Assembly (NCBI GenBank): GCA_022827165.1
Contig: JAJDTN010000369.1
Location: 1-13,757, forward strand
DNA: 13,757 bases
Direction: 5' to 3'
Source of the DNA: Candidatus Latescibacterota bacterium
GTDB lineage: Bacteria; Latescibacterota; UBA2968; UBA8231
Shown: piece by piece, positions 1 through 7,122 of the stretch
Position numbering within the stretch: position 1 is the stretch's first letter
Layout of the letters: each line of letters opens with the position of its first letter
Made by a program: the position numbers and the translations under genes
The notes under the pieces: model-generated
Databases searched by the model: none
Seen by the model: only the letters and a program-made list of their open reading frames with translations
What the model was told of the DNA's origin: nothing

Positions 1-1
1 G

Positions 2-544
2 AGGGGGTTCGTCGAGGTCGACGCGCAGCGCCGCAGCGCCGAGCCGTCGATCTTCGCCGTGGGCGATGTCATCGGCTCGGCCCTGGCCCACACCGCCTCC
101 CACGAGGGCACGATCGCCGCCGACGTCATCGCCGGCCGGCGCGCCGCCTTCGAGCCCAACGCCATCCCGAGTGTCGTCTACACCGACCCGGAGATCGCCT
201 GGTGCGGCCTCACCGAGACCGAGGCCCAGGCCCGCGACCTCGACGTGTCGATCTCGCGCTTTCCCTGGTCCGCCTCGGGCCGCGCCATCACCCTCGGCCG
301 CAGCGACGGCGTCACCAAGCTCCTCGTCGAGCCGGCCACGGAGCGCATCCTGGGCGTCGGCGTGGCCGGCCCCGGCGCCGGCGAGCTCATCGCCGAGGGT
401 GTCCTCGCCGTGGAGATGGCCGCCGTGGTGCAGGACCTGGCCCTCTCCATCCATCCCCACCCCACCCTCTCCGAGACCCTGATGGAGGCGGCCGAGGCCT
501 ACCACGGGCTCAGCTCCCACATCATCGCTCCCAAACGACCCTAG
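2..544 (+). CDS. lpd: Dihydrolipoamide dehydrogenase (E3), C-terminal part, 5' truncated by window edge
   Basis: This is the last 180 residues of a class I pyridine nucleotide-disulfide oxidoreductase. E3 reoxidises the lipoyl groups of 2-oxoacid dehydrogenase complexes with FAD and NAD+. The reading frame is open from base 2, so the gene begins upstream. Visible are the second FAD-contacting segment (SIFAVGDVIG, followed by AHTASHEG) and the dimerisation domain. The domain ends in the E3 signature HPHPTLSETLMEAAEAYHG, in which the His and Glu of HPTLSE form the catalytic base pair acting across the dimer. HPHPTLSE separates lipoamide dehydrogenase from glutathione and mercuric reductases, where this motif differs. 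The redox CxxxxC and the NAD domain lie outside the window. The gene ends at TAG 542-544, and the next gene on the same strand starts 99 bases later. Identification is secure. Which 2-oxoacid complex it serves cannot be seen. Confidence 0.93.
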   Translation, partial: RGFVEVDAQRRSAEPSIFAVGDVIGSALAHTASHEGTIAADVIAGRRAAFEPNAIPSVVYTDPEIAWCGLTETEAQARDLDVSISRFPWSASGRAITLGRSDGVTKLLVEPATERILGVGVAGPGAGELIAEGVLAVEMAAVVQDLALSIHPHPTLSETLMEAAEAYHGLSSHIIAPKRP

Positions 545-643
545 ACGCCGGCGCCGGTTGCCGGCTGCCGGAGCCCCTGGTTATCTTGTGGGGACTCCCC
601 GTTCGGCCCCGCTCAACACCACACTCCAGCTACCGTCCCGCCC
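545..643 (+). other. lpd-slt intergenic region
   Basis: This is a 99-base gap between two co-directional genes. It contains small G+C-rich inverted repeats: a 5-bp stem at 553-565 (GCCGG-ttg-CCGGC) and a 4-bp GGGG/CCCC pair near 590-600. Neither is followed by a T-run, so a Rho-independent terminator is not supported. No convincing Shine-Dalgarno sequence precedes the ATG at 644, and I see no clear promoter. Confidence 0.4.
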
Positions 644-2791
644 ATGTCCGTCACGCTCCGTCAGGCGCTCGGATCCACTGTCCTGGCCGGCCTGCTGCTG
701 CTGCCCTTCGCCGCCCGGCTCTTCAGAGAGGGCCCGCCGCCGCCGCCGCCGCCGCCACCGCCGCTTCCGGTCCTGACGGCGCCCACCGAGGTGGTGGTCC
801 TCATCCGCCGCCACCGCTACGAGGAGGCCCACGCCGCCCTGCGCAGGTCCGGCCCCCCGGCCGACCCGTCCCAGGCCACCCTGTACCAGTTCCGCCTGGC
901 CGTGTGCGAGCGCGCCCTGGGGCTGGCCGACAGCGCCCATGCCCGCCTGCAGCGTCTCGAGGGCCGGCGCCCCGAGATCGAGGCCTACCGCCGGCTGTGG
1001 CTGGCCCACACCCTGCAGTTGCTCGAGAGGCGGGATGAAGCGATCGCAGGCTATGAAGCGCTGCTCGTGAAGGGCGCCAACGCGGCCGTGGCCGACTCCG
1101 CCCGTCTCTACCTGGCCCGGCTCTTCGTGGCCGGCGGCGACCACCGCCGGGCCCTCTCCCTGTACCGCGCCCAGCGCGCCGCCACGGGGCCCACCGCCAC
1201 GCTGCTGCTCAGCATCGCCGAGGGGCTGAAGCGCGGCGGCGACGAGGCGGGGCACCGCGAGACCCTGATGGAGCTGATGGAGCGCTACGCCGGCAGCCGC
1301 CTGGCCCTCCGGGTGGCGTCGCGCTTCCGGCCGCGCACCATCGACGAGCGCTACACCCGGGCCCAGGTCTACGCCCGCCACGGGGACGACCGCGCCATCT
1401 CCGACCTGCAGCAGGTGATCCGCAACGCCCCGGGCCACGAGCTGGCCCCCCACGCCGCCTACGCCCTCGGCCGCGCCCTGGGGCGCTCAGGCCAGTTCGA
1501 CCGCGCGCGGGCGACCTACAGGCGCCTGTACGACGACCACGGCTGGGCCCCCGCCCTCTACCGGATCGCCGGGCTCGACGTCCGCGACGGCCGCGACCAG
1601 GAGGCGATCGAGGCCTACGTGGCCCTCTCGCGGAAGTATCCGCGCCACACCCTCGCCGACGACGCCCTGTGGCAGGCCGCCAAGGCCGCCGAGCGCAAGG
1701 GCCAGTTCGAGCGCGCCGGCAGCATCCACGCCGACCTCGCCGAGCGCTACCCTTCGAGCGAGCACGCCGAGGACGCCTCCTGGGGCGCCGGCTTCAGCCT
1801 CTACTGCCGGGAGCGGTTCGAGGAGGCCGCCGCCGGCTTCGCCGAGCTCAGCCGCAAGGCCCGCCAGCCGCACCTGGTCGACCAGAGCCTCTACTGGGCC
1901 GGCAAGAGCGCCTGGCGCCTGGGGCGGAAGGACGAGGCCGGCAGCCACTTCACCGGCGCGGCCCTCGGCTTTCCGCGCTCGTACTACTCGGCGCGGGCGG
2001 TGAGCCTCGGCTACGGCGAGGCCCGCCTGCCGGCCCCGGTCCTGGTGTCGAAGGCGCCGGCCCCCGGCGTCCTGCGGGAGACCGGTCACCTGCGGCGGGC
2101 CCTGTCCCTCGGCGAGCTGGGCCTGGCCTCCACCGCCGGGCGCGAGCTGCGGCTGGCGGAGCGGGCCAACGAGGGAGACAGGGAGGCCCTGCGGGTCCTG
2201 CGCGAGGCCTACGAGGCGCTGGGGCTGCACACGCGCGCCATGCAGCTGACGGCGCGGATCGGCGACGGCGGCGGCAACACCACCCGCCTCTATCCGAGCT
2301 ACTACTGGGAGGAGGTCGAGGCCGCCTCGAGGAAGGCCGAGGTCGACCCCTTCCTGGTGCTGTCGGTGATCCGCCAGGAGAGCTTCTTCAACGAGTCCGC
2401 CGTCTCCCGGGCCGGCGCCGTGGGCCTGATGCAGATCATGCCCAGGACAGGGCGCAAGCTCGCACGCCGCTTCGGCCTGCAGCCGTTCCACCGGCGCCAG
2501 CTCTTCGACCCCGGACTGTCGATCCAGCTCGGCACCCGCTACCTGGCCGACCAGATGCGCGCCTTCGAGGACGCCGGCGGCGGCGGGCTCCGCTTCCAGC
2601 TCGGGCTGGCGGCCTACAACGCCGGACCCCACGTGGCCAAGCGCTGGGTGGAGCGCTTCCCCCTCGAGGACGAGGACGTCTTCGTGGAGCGCATCCCCTA
2701 CCGCGAGACCCGCCTCTACGTGAAGAAGGTCCTCAAGAGCTACACCATCTACAAGGCTCTCCACCGGAGCCGGGACGCCTCCAGGGCATGA
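644..2791 (+). CDS. Slt70-like soluble lytic murein transglycosylase with TPR-like repeats
   Basis: 715 residues. Lytic transglycosylases cleave the MurNAc-GlcNAc bond of peptidoglycan and leave a 1,6-anhydroMurNAc end. Residues 7-25 form a hydrophobic signal or anchor segment without a lipobox Cys. A run of ten prolines (31-40) follows. A long helical superhelix with TPR-like units fills about 45-520, for example RHRYEEAHAALRRSG and repeated blocks of the type DEAIAGYEALL. The C-terminal SLT domain (about 555-700) carries the expected motifs: catalytic Glu579 in IRQESFFN, GAVGLMQIMP, then AAYNAG with Tyr658, and the closing IPYRETRLYVKKV. Length and architecture match Slt70 rather than MltC/E or MltD, and no LysM domain is present. 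The protein should act in the periplasm, which points to a diderm cell. The ATG lacks a strong ribosome binding site. The stop overlaps the next start (ATGA). The family is secure; the exact cellular role is inferred. Confidence 0.93.
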   Translation: MSVTLRQALGSTVLAGLLLLPFAARLFREGPPPPPPPPPPLPVLTAPTEVVVLIRRHRYEEAHAALRRSGPPADPSQATLYQFRLAVCERALGLADSAHARLQRLEGRRPEIEAYRRLWLAHTLQLLERRDEAIAGYEALLVKGANAAVADSARLYLARLFVAGGDHRRALSLYRAQRAATGPTATLLLSIAEGLKRGGDEAGHRETLMELMERYAGSRLALRVASRFRPRTIDERYTRAQVYARHGDDRAISDLQQVIRNAPGHELAPHAAYALGRALGRSGQFDRARATYRRLYDDHGWAPALYRIAGLDVRDGRDQEAIEAYVALSRKYPRHTLADDALWQAAKAAERKGQFERAGSIHADLAERYPSSEHAEDASWGAGFSLYCRERFEEAAAGFAELSRKARQPHLVDQSLYWAGKSAWRLGRKDEAGSHFTGAALGFPRSYYSARAVSLGYGEARLPAPVLVSKAPAPGVLRETGHLRRALSLGELGLASTAGRELRLAERANEGDREALRVLREAYEALGLHTRAMQLTARIGDGGGNTTRLYPSYYWEEVEAASRKAEVDPFLVLSVIRQESFFNESAVSRAGAVGLMQIMPRTGRKLARRFGLQPFHRRQLFDPGLSIQLGTRYLADQMRAFEDAGGGGLRFQLGLAAYNAGPHVAKRWVERFPLEDEDVFVERIPYRETRLYVKKVLKSYTIYKALHRSRDASRA
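734..763 (+). repeat. In-frame CCG trinucleotide tract encoding ten prolines
   Basis: Seven CCG codons, then CCA, CCG, CCG, lie directly after the signal/anchor segment of the transglycosylase (residues 31-40). The tract is a simple-sequence repeat, so length changes by slippage would keep the reading frame. Ten consecutive prolines are expected to need EF-P for efficient translation, which is a known property of polyproline stretches. Confidence 0.85.
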
Positions 2792-3018
2792 TCCCCTCCC
2801 CCTCCGATCCGCAGAAGCCCGACCCCGGCCGCCGGGCCCGCCTCGCCGAGGACATCTTCATCCTCCTCTGCATCCTGAGCCTGTGGCCGGTGATCTTCGG
2901 CTGGAACCACCCCGCCTTCGAGGTTCTGCTCTACGCGGCCCTGGCGGGGCTGGTGGTCATCCTCGTCCGGCGGGTGCGCCGCTTCGCCCAGGCCCGCCGC
3001 GAGGCCGACGCGGACTGA
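2788..3018 (+). CDS. Small two-helix membrane protein of unknown function
   Basis: 76 residues. The ATG at 2788-2790 overlaps the TGA of the transglycosylase (ATGA), which indicates translational coupling. The first 22 residues are hydrophilic and Pro/Arg rich. Two hydrophobic segments follow, about 24-40 (FILLCILSLWPVIFGW) and 46-62 (EVLLYAALAGLVVILV), and the tail is basic (RRVRRFAQARREADAD). This predicts a helical hairpin with a cytoplasmic, positively charged end. I recognise no family. Its position suggests it is co-expressed with the transglycosylase and might anchor or modulate a cell-wall activity, but that is inference from context only. The gene ends 4 bases before the convergent yqaA-like gene. 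Codon use (strong G/C third positions) matches the neighbours, supporting a real gene. Confidence 0.7.
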   Translation: MIPSPSDPQKPDPGRRARLAEDIFILLCILSLWPVIFGWNHPAFEVLLYAALAGLVVILVRRVRRFAQARREADAD

Positions 3019-3022
3019 CCCT

Positions 3023-3658
3023 TCAGAACCACTCCCCCGCCGCGTAGATCCCTCCCAGAAGCAGGACCACGAAGAGCACCGCCAGCAGGTCGAAGCGGCG
3101 GTCGATGAACTCGCGCACCGGCTCGCCGTACCTCCACAGCAGCCCGGCTACCAGGAAGAACCGCGCCGACCGGCTCACCAGCGAAGCGCTGACGAAGACC
3201 GGGAAGGAGATCTCGAAGGCCCCGGCCGAGATGGTGATCACCTTGTAGGGCAGGGGCGTGAAGCCGGCGGTGAAGACGACCCAGAACCCCCAGCTCTCGT
3301 ACTGGGCCTGCACGCGCTCGAACTTCTCCACGGTGAAGCCCGGGACGCGGTCGAAGAACAGCTGGGCCACCTGGGACAGCTCCCCCGGCCCCGACCACCA
3401 CAGCCAGTGGCCGATGCCGTACCCGGCGACGCCCCCGAGGACGGAGGCGATCGAGGCGATGACAGCGAAGCGCCAGGCCTGGCTCCGGGCGCCCAGGACC
3501 ATGGCGATGAGGAAGGCGTCGGGGGGGATGGGGAAGACGGAGGACTCGAAGAAGGCCCAGAGGAACAGGACGAGGCCGCCGTAGGGGGTCTCCGCCCAGC
3601 CCAGGAGACCGTCGTAGAGACGCCGGAGGGGTCCGGCCCGCGAGCCCCGCTCAGCCAC
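3023..3658 (-). CDS. YqaA/DedA-like (SNARE-associated, VTT domain) integral membrane protein
   Basis: 211 residues with four or five hydrophobic segments (about 27-55, 62-88, 124-146, 150-175 and 190-207). The first segment contains ESSVFPIPPDAFL, corresponding to the E-x-x-x-P-x-P core of DedA proteins. Later come GFTPLPYKVITISAGAF and SRSARFFL, the Gly/Pro-rich re-entrant and Arg-containing motifs of the YqaA branch. Relatives of this superfamily are implicated in lipid scrambling, undecaprenyl-phosphate recycling and membrane homeostasis. The role of YqaA itself is poorly defined, so no substrate is claimed. It is the last gene of the minus-strand run: its ATG (3658) lies 8 bases inside the 3' end of mutY, which suggests coupled translation. 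It converges on the small membrane-protein gene with only four bases between stop codons, and no terminator hairpin is visible there. Confidence 0.85.
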   Translation of the reverse strand: MAERGSRAGPLRRLYDGLLGWAETPYGGLVLFLWAFFESSVFPIPPDAFLIAMVLGARSQAWRFAVIASIASVLGGVAGYGIGHWLWWSGPGELSQVAQLFFDRVPGFTVEKFERVQAQYESWGFWVVFTAGFTPLPYKVITISAGAFEISFPVFVSASLVSRSARFFLVAGLLWRYGEPVREFIDRRFDLLAVLFVVLLLGGIYAAGEWF

Positions 3659-4871
3659 CGAGCCAGCCCTCCGTGCGGAAGTGCCCGCGGCGGCGGCCCT
3701 CCCAGCCGAGGCGGGCGATGATCTTGCGGTCCGCCCGCGGCATGGGGTAGCCGTCGAGGCCGCCCGGCGAGACCCAGGCCCAGTCGGCGCAGCCGATGGC
3801 CCGCACCCGGCCGCCGAGGCAGCGGGCGGCGAAGGCGTGGAGCCGGATCGAGCGGTGCGAGTAGTCGTGATCGACCACCGCCAGCGGGCGCTCCACCTCG
3901 ATGTCGACGTCCAGCTCCTCCCGGACCTCGCGGCGCAGGCAGGCGGGCAGGCTCTCCCCCGGTTCCTGCTTGCCGCCGGGGAACTCCCACATCCCCGCGA
4001 GCATGCCCCCGGGGGGACGCTGCGCCAGCAGCAGCCGGTTGCCGCGGCGGATCAGTCCCGCCGCCACCTCCAGGTGGGGCCGGGGCCGGCGTTCCGGCCG
4101 CAGCGGCAGCACCGACGGGTCGTCCAGCTCGGCGCGGGCGCGGCAGTGCTGCCCCCACGGGCAGTCGCCGCAGCGCGGGCTCGACGGGGTGCAGACGCGG
4201 GCGCCGAGCTCCATCAGGGCCTGGTTGAACTCCCCCGGCCGGGACCTCGGCATGAGGGCCTCACCGGCGGCGATGAGCCGCGCCCGCGTCTCGGCCCGCC
4301 GCGGGTCCTCCTCGAACCGCAGCAGCCGGCAGAGGAGGCGCGTCACGTTGCCGTCGAGGACGGGATGGGGCCGGTCGAAGGCGATGGAGCTGACCGCCGC
4401 CGCCGTGTACGGCCCGACGCCGGGCAGGTCGAGGAGGCCGTCGTAGGTATCGGGCAGCCGGCCGCCGTGCTCGCCGGCGACGGCGCGCGCGGCCCGGTGC
4501 AGGTTGCGCGCCCGGGAGTAGTAGCCCATCCCCTCCCACGCCTTGAGGACCTCGCCCTCGTCGGCGGCGGCCAGGGCCTCGACCGTCGGGAAGGCCGCCA
4601 GGAAGCGCTCGTAGTAGCCGCGCGCCGTCTGCACCCGGGTCTGCTGCAGCATCACCTCCGAGACCCAGACCCGGTAGGGGTCCGCCGTGCGGCGCCAGGG
4701 CAGGTCGCGGCGGTGACGGCGGTACCAGGCCAGCAGCCGGCGCCGCAGACCCGCGCGCCAGCGGGCATCGCCGAGGCGGTCCTCCGTCACCGGACCTCCG
4801 CTCCCAGCTGATCCGCCGGCAGCGGCGGGGTACCGTCGGGGGCGGGCATCTTCCAGCCGGTCCGGCGTCAC
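3651..4871 (-). CDS. mutY: A/G-specific adenine DNA glycosylase MutY
   Basis: MutY removes adenine mispaired with 8-oxoguanine in the GO repair pathway. Numbered from the GTG at 4871 (406 residues), visible features are: LPWRR (57-61); catalytic Glu72 in SEVMLQQTRV; the helix-hairpin-helix LPGVGPYTAAAV (149-160); catalytic Asp173 in VLDGNVTRLL; the 4Fe-4S ligands C227-x6-C234-x2-C237-x5-C243; and a C-terminal MutT-like domain (about 266-390) whose Nudix-like box starts GGKQEPGE and continues REVREEL. The start is uncertain. GTG 4871 overlaps the upstream stop (GTGA), as at other junctions of this run. GTG 4790, preceded by GGAGG, gives 379 residues and an N-terminus closer to the usual family length. 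The two starts lie in the two copies of a tandem duplication, so the longer form would carry a 27-residue low-complexity extension. Function is secure. Confidence 0.93.
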   Translation of the reverse strand: MTPDRLEDARPRRYPAAAGGSAGSGGPVTEDRLGDARWRAGLRRRLLAWYRRHRRDLPWRRTADPYRVWVSEVMLQQTRVQTARGYYERFLAAFPTVEALAAADEGEVLKAWEGMGYYSRARNLHRAARAVAGEHGGRLPDTYDGLLDLPGVGPYTAAAVSSIAFDRPHPVLDGNVTRLLCRLLRFEEDPRRAETRARLIAAGEALMPRSRPGEFNQALMELGARVCTPSSPRCGDCPWGQHCRARAELDDPSVLPLRPERRPRPHLEVAAGLIRRGNRLLLAQRPPGGMLAGMWEFPGGKQEPGESLPACLRREVREELDVDIEVERPLAVVDHDYSHRSIRLHAFAARCLGGRVRAIGCADWAWVSPGGLDGYPMPRADRKIIARLGWEGRRRGHFRTEGWLGG

Positions 4872-4912
4872 CGGTCCGCTCCCAGGCGACCGGCGGGCAG
4901 GGGCGGGGAGCC
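4761..4912 (-). repeat. Diverged tandem duplication over the P1 peptidase/mutY junction
   Basis: Two direct copies lie at 4761-4834 and 4842-4912, offset by 81 bases at one end and 78 at the other because of one 3-base indel. By hand alignment about 57 of 71 aligned bases match. Both copies contain CTGGGAGCGGA, then CCGGTGACG, and end in GATGCCCGC on the minus strand. The copy at 4842-4912 holds the real peptidase tail (PPLPAGRLGADR-stop) and the first mutY GTG. The other copy, read in the same relative frame, encodes a ghost tail (PPLPADQLGAEVR-stop) and the second GTG. The matching mutY N-termini read TPDRLEDAR and TEDRLGDAR. The unit therefore carried a stop codon and a start codon together. 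Confidence 0.8.
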
Positions 4913-5881
4913 GTCGAGGCCGGCTTGGCCGCTGGCCGCCACCACGGCGTTGAGGACCGCCTCCTCGCAGCTCTCGGCGGCGGCGGCGAAGAGCTCGGGC
5001 AGCCCGCTCTCGGCGGTGGCGGAGGCGCGCACCGTTCCCGGACCGGCGGGCGTGTCGTCGCGCAGCGCCGTGGTGGACAGGGCGAGGATGGTGCCGCCGG
5101 AGGTGTGCTCGTCGAGCAGACCCACCCGCACGAGGCCGAAGGAGGCCCGCTGGGCCAGGCGGTCGAGCTGGACCGGCAGCAGGGGGGCGTCGGTGACGAT
5201 CACGGCGGCGAAGGTGCGGCGCCTCTGCGGCGCCAGGGGGGCCAGCCCAAGCCGCGGGCCGACGCGCTCGCCGTCGACGGTCAGGGACCCCGGCTCGCCG
5301 CCGTTGGCGGCCAGCAGGACGCCCACCACCGCGTCGCCGCTGGTCAGCCGCCGCGAGGCGGTGCCGATGCCGGCCCGCGCCCCGAAGGCGGCCAGGCCGC
5401 GGCCGACGCCGGCCTGGCCCTCGGCGGGAGGCTCTCCGGTGGCAGCGGCCAGGGCAGCGGCCACTGTGTCCTGCGTCAGGGCGGCGTGCAGTGACGCCGC
5501 CGGAGCCGGCACTCCGTCCACGGCGATCAGACCGGGCGGCCAGCCGGCGTCCTCGGGCAGGCCGGCGTCGAGCTGGAAGCCGTAGGCCAGCAGGCCGTCG
5601 TAGATCCTTCCGGCGGCCTGGGGCGGCGCCAGCACCAGCGGCGTGGAGAGGGCGCCGAAGTCCTCGGTCATGGCCAGCCCGCCGGTCAGCTCGTCGCCGC
5701 CGTCGAGGGACCAGCGGCCGGCGAAGAACCGGCGGGGCGCCCCGGCGAAGGGGACCAGCGCCGTCACCCCGCTCCCGCCTCCCGCCGCGTGCCCCACGCG
5801 CACCCCGGCCACGTCGGTGACCGCGTTGGCGGCGCCCGGCTCCAGGCGGCCCACGGCGAGGCCGAGGTCGCGCAGCCTCAT
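4868..5881 (-). CDS. P1 family (DmpA/S58) peptidase, cytoplasmic paralog with Thr at the nucleophile position
   Basis: 337 residues starting at ATG 5881, which overlaps the stop of the upstream P1 paralog (ATGA). DmpA/BapA enzymes are self-processing Ntn-type hydrolases that remove N-terminal residues from peptides, beta-peptides, amides or esters. The N-terminal family signature is intact (GAANAVTDVAGVRVGH, 16-31), as are RIYDG (92-96), GIGTASR (171-177) and VTDAPLLPVQLDRL (229-242). Two key sites differ from the neighbouring paralog. The Asn-Ser that forms the autocleavage site and nucleophile is Arg222-Thr223 here, and the Gly-rich GGGTGM is reduced to GVGRGL. Thr nucleophiles occur in some P1 relatives and in ornithine acetyltransferases, so activity is possible but not assured. 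No signal peptide is visible. Substrate unknown. Confidence 0.85.
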   Translation of the reverse strand: MRLRDLGLAVGRLEPGAANAVTDVAGVRVGHAAGGGSGVTALVPFAGAPRRFFAGRWSLDGGDELTGGLAMTEDFGALSTPLVLAPPQAAGRIYDGLLAYGFQLDAGLPEDAGWPPGLIAVDGVPAPAASLHAALTQDTVAAALAAATGEPPAEGQAGVGRGLAAFGARAGIGTASRRLTSGDAVVGVLLAANGGEPGSLTVDGERVGPRLGLAPLAPQRRRTFAAVIVTDAPLLPVQLDRLAQRASFGLVRVGLLDEHTSGGTILALSTTALRDDTPAGPGTVRASATAESGLPELFAAAAESCEEAVLNAVVAASGQAGLDGSPPLPAGRLGADR

Positions 5882-7122
5882 TCCCCGCCGGCCTCCCCGT
5901 AGCCCTCCATGACCTCGACGAACTCCTCCAGGGGCAGGCCGTGGATGGTGTTGCCGTCGCGGCCGACCATGGTGCCCGCCGCCGTCAGGGAGTTCAGGAC
6001 CGCCTCCTCGGCGGCTTCCACAACGCCGGCGAAGAGGCGGCTCATGTGGGAGTAGTGCAGGACCTGCAGCGACCCCGCCGCCGTGGCGGGATCGTTGCCG
6101 GTGGAGAAGGCGATCACCAGGTCGCCGCTGCCGTGGGTGGAGATGCCGCCGGTGCGGGCCATGCCGACGAGGGCGCGCTTGCACAGCCGCTTCAGCTGCA
6201 CCGGGATCAGCGGCGCGTCGGTGGCCACCACCATGAGCAGCGAGTTGCCGGGGGCCACGGCCGACGCCGGCGCTCCCCGCTCGGGGAGGCGGTCCGTCAG
6301 CCGGCGTCCCACGGGAACCCCCTTCACGCGCAGCTGCGGCCGGCGGCCGAAGTTCGCCTGCACCAGGAGGCCCACGGTGTACTCGCCTTCGCCGCCGCGG
6401 CCGACGGTGATGCACCGCGAGGCGGTGCCGATGCCGGCCTTGAACTGGAAGGAGCGCATCCCCGTGCCGCCGCCCACGGAGCCCTCGGCCACCGGCCCTG
6501 CCGCGGCCCCTTCCAGGGCGCGGGCCACGTGTCCGGCGCGCAGGTGGCCGCTGGCGGTGTCGTGCAGGAAGCCGGCCCAGGTCTCCCCCACCACGGGGTC
6601 CGGCCGGAAGGGGGCGTCGAAGGCGGCCGGGTCCCGGTCAAGGGCCCAGCCGACGGCGCCGTCGTAGGCGCGGCCGACGCTGCCGGTGTCGGTGAGCAGG
6701 ACGGGTGCGGCCAAGACCCCGGCGCGGCGCACCGGCCCCAGGCCGGTGAGCTCGCCGTTGCCGTTGATCGTCAGGTCGGCGGCGAAGACCGGCCGGCGCC
6801 AGGGCAGCTCCGGGCGCGGCAGGACGGCGGTGACCCCGGTGCGCACGGGACCGCGGCCGACGACGAGGGGGCCGTGGCCGTGGATCAGGGTGACGTGGCC
6901 GACGCGGACCCCCGGCACGTCGGTGATGGCGTTGGCCGCGCCGGCCGGCAGATCGCCGATGACCACGCCGAGGTCGCGCAGCCGCGGGCGGACCGCCGTG
7001 CCCGGGGCCGCCGGGGCGATGGGGGAAGCCAGGCCGGGAGAGGCCACGGCCGGCAGGGCCGCGGCGGTCAGGCCGAGACCGAGGAACCGCCGCCGCGACA
7101 GGGGCGGACCGGAAGGGCTCAC
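5878..7122 (-). CDS. P1 family (DmpA/S58) aminopeptidase/amidase with Tat signal
   Basis: 414 residues. The GTG at 7122 overlaps the PhyH stop (GTGA). This start places the twin-arginine motif SRRRFLGLG at residues 9-17, followed by a hydrophobic, Ala-rich core and likely cleavage after AVA (27) or GLA (32). It is thus a precursor probably folded in the cytoplasm and exported by Tat. The mature part has the S58 landmarks: GAANAITDVPGVRVGH (61-76), AYDGAVGWALD, SVGGGTGMRSFQFKAGIGTASR (215-236), and the autoproteolytic site Asn293-Ser294 followed by LLMVVATDAPLIPVQLKRL. Ser294 would become the N-terminal nucleophile of the beta chain. The end block GGISTHGSGDLVIAFSTGN is also typical. Known members cleave L-aminoacyl or beta-aminoacyl amides and D-alanyl esters. 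The pairing with a non-exported paralog suggests sequential extracytoplasmic and intracellular steps, which is inference. Confidence 0.9.
   Translation of the reverse strand: MSPSGPPLSRRRFLGLGLTAAALPAVASPGLASPIAPAAPGTAVRPRLRDLGVVIGDLPAGAANAITDVPGVRVGHVTLIHGHGPLVVGRGPVRTGVTAVLPRPELPWRRPVFAADLTINGNGELTGLGPVRRAGVLAAPVLLTDTGSVGRAYDGAVGWALDRDPAAFDAPFRPDPVVGETWAGFLHDTASGHLRAGHVARALEGAAAGPVAEGSVGGGTGMRSFQFKAGIGTASRCITVGRGGEGEYTVGLLVQANFGRRPQLRVKGVPVGRRLTDRLPERGAPASAVAPGNSLLMVVATDAPLIPVQLKRLCKRALVGMARTGGISTHGSGDLVIAFSTGNDPATAAGSLQVLHYSHMSRLFAGVVEAAEEAVLNSLTAAGTMVGRDGNTIHGLPLEEFVEVMEGYGEAGGE

Noticed and set aside
553..565. GCCGG-ttg-CCGGC hairpin after lpd as a terminator
   Set aside because: It has only five stem pairs and no T-run. 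Such repeats arise easily in sequence this rich in CCGG.
1487..2764. Minus-strand open frame (425 codons) opposite the transglycosylase
   Set aside because: It lies wholly antisense to a gene with a full SLT domain and has no recognisable domain.
3681..4811. Plus-strand open frame (376 codons) opposite mutY
   Set aside because: It is antisense to a MutY with complete catalytic residues and Fe-S ligands, and its composition is typical of a shadow frame.
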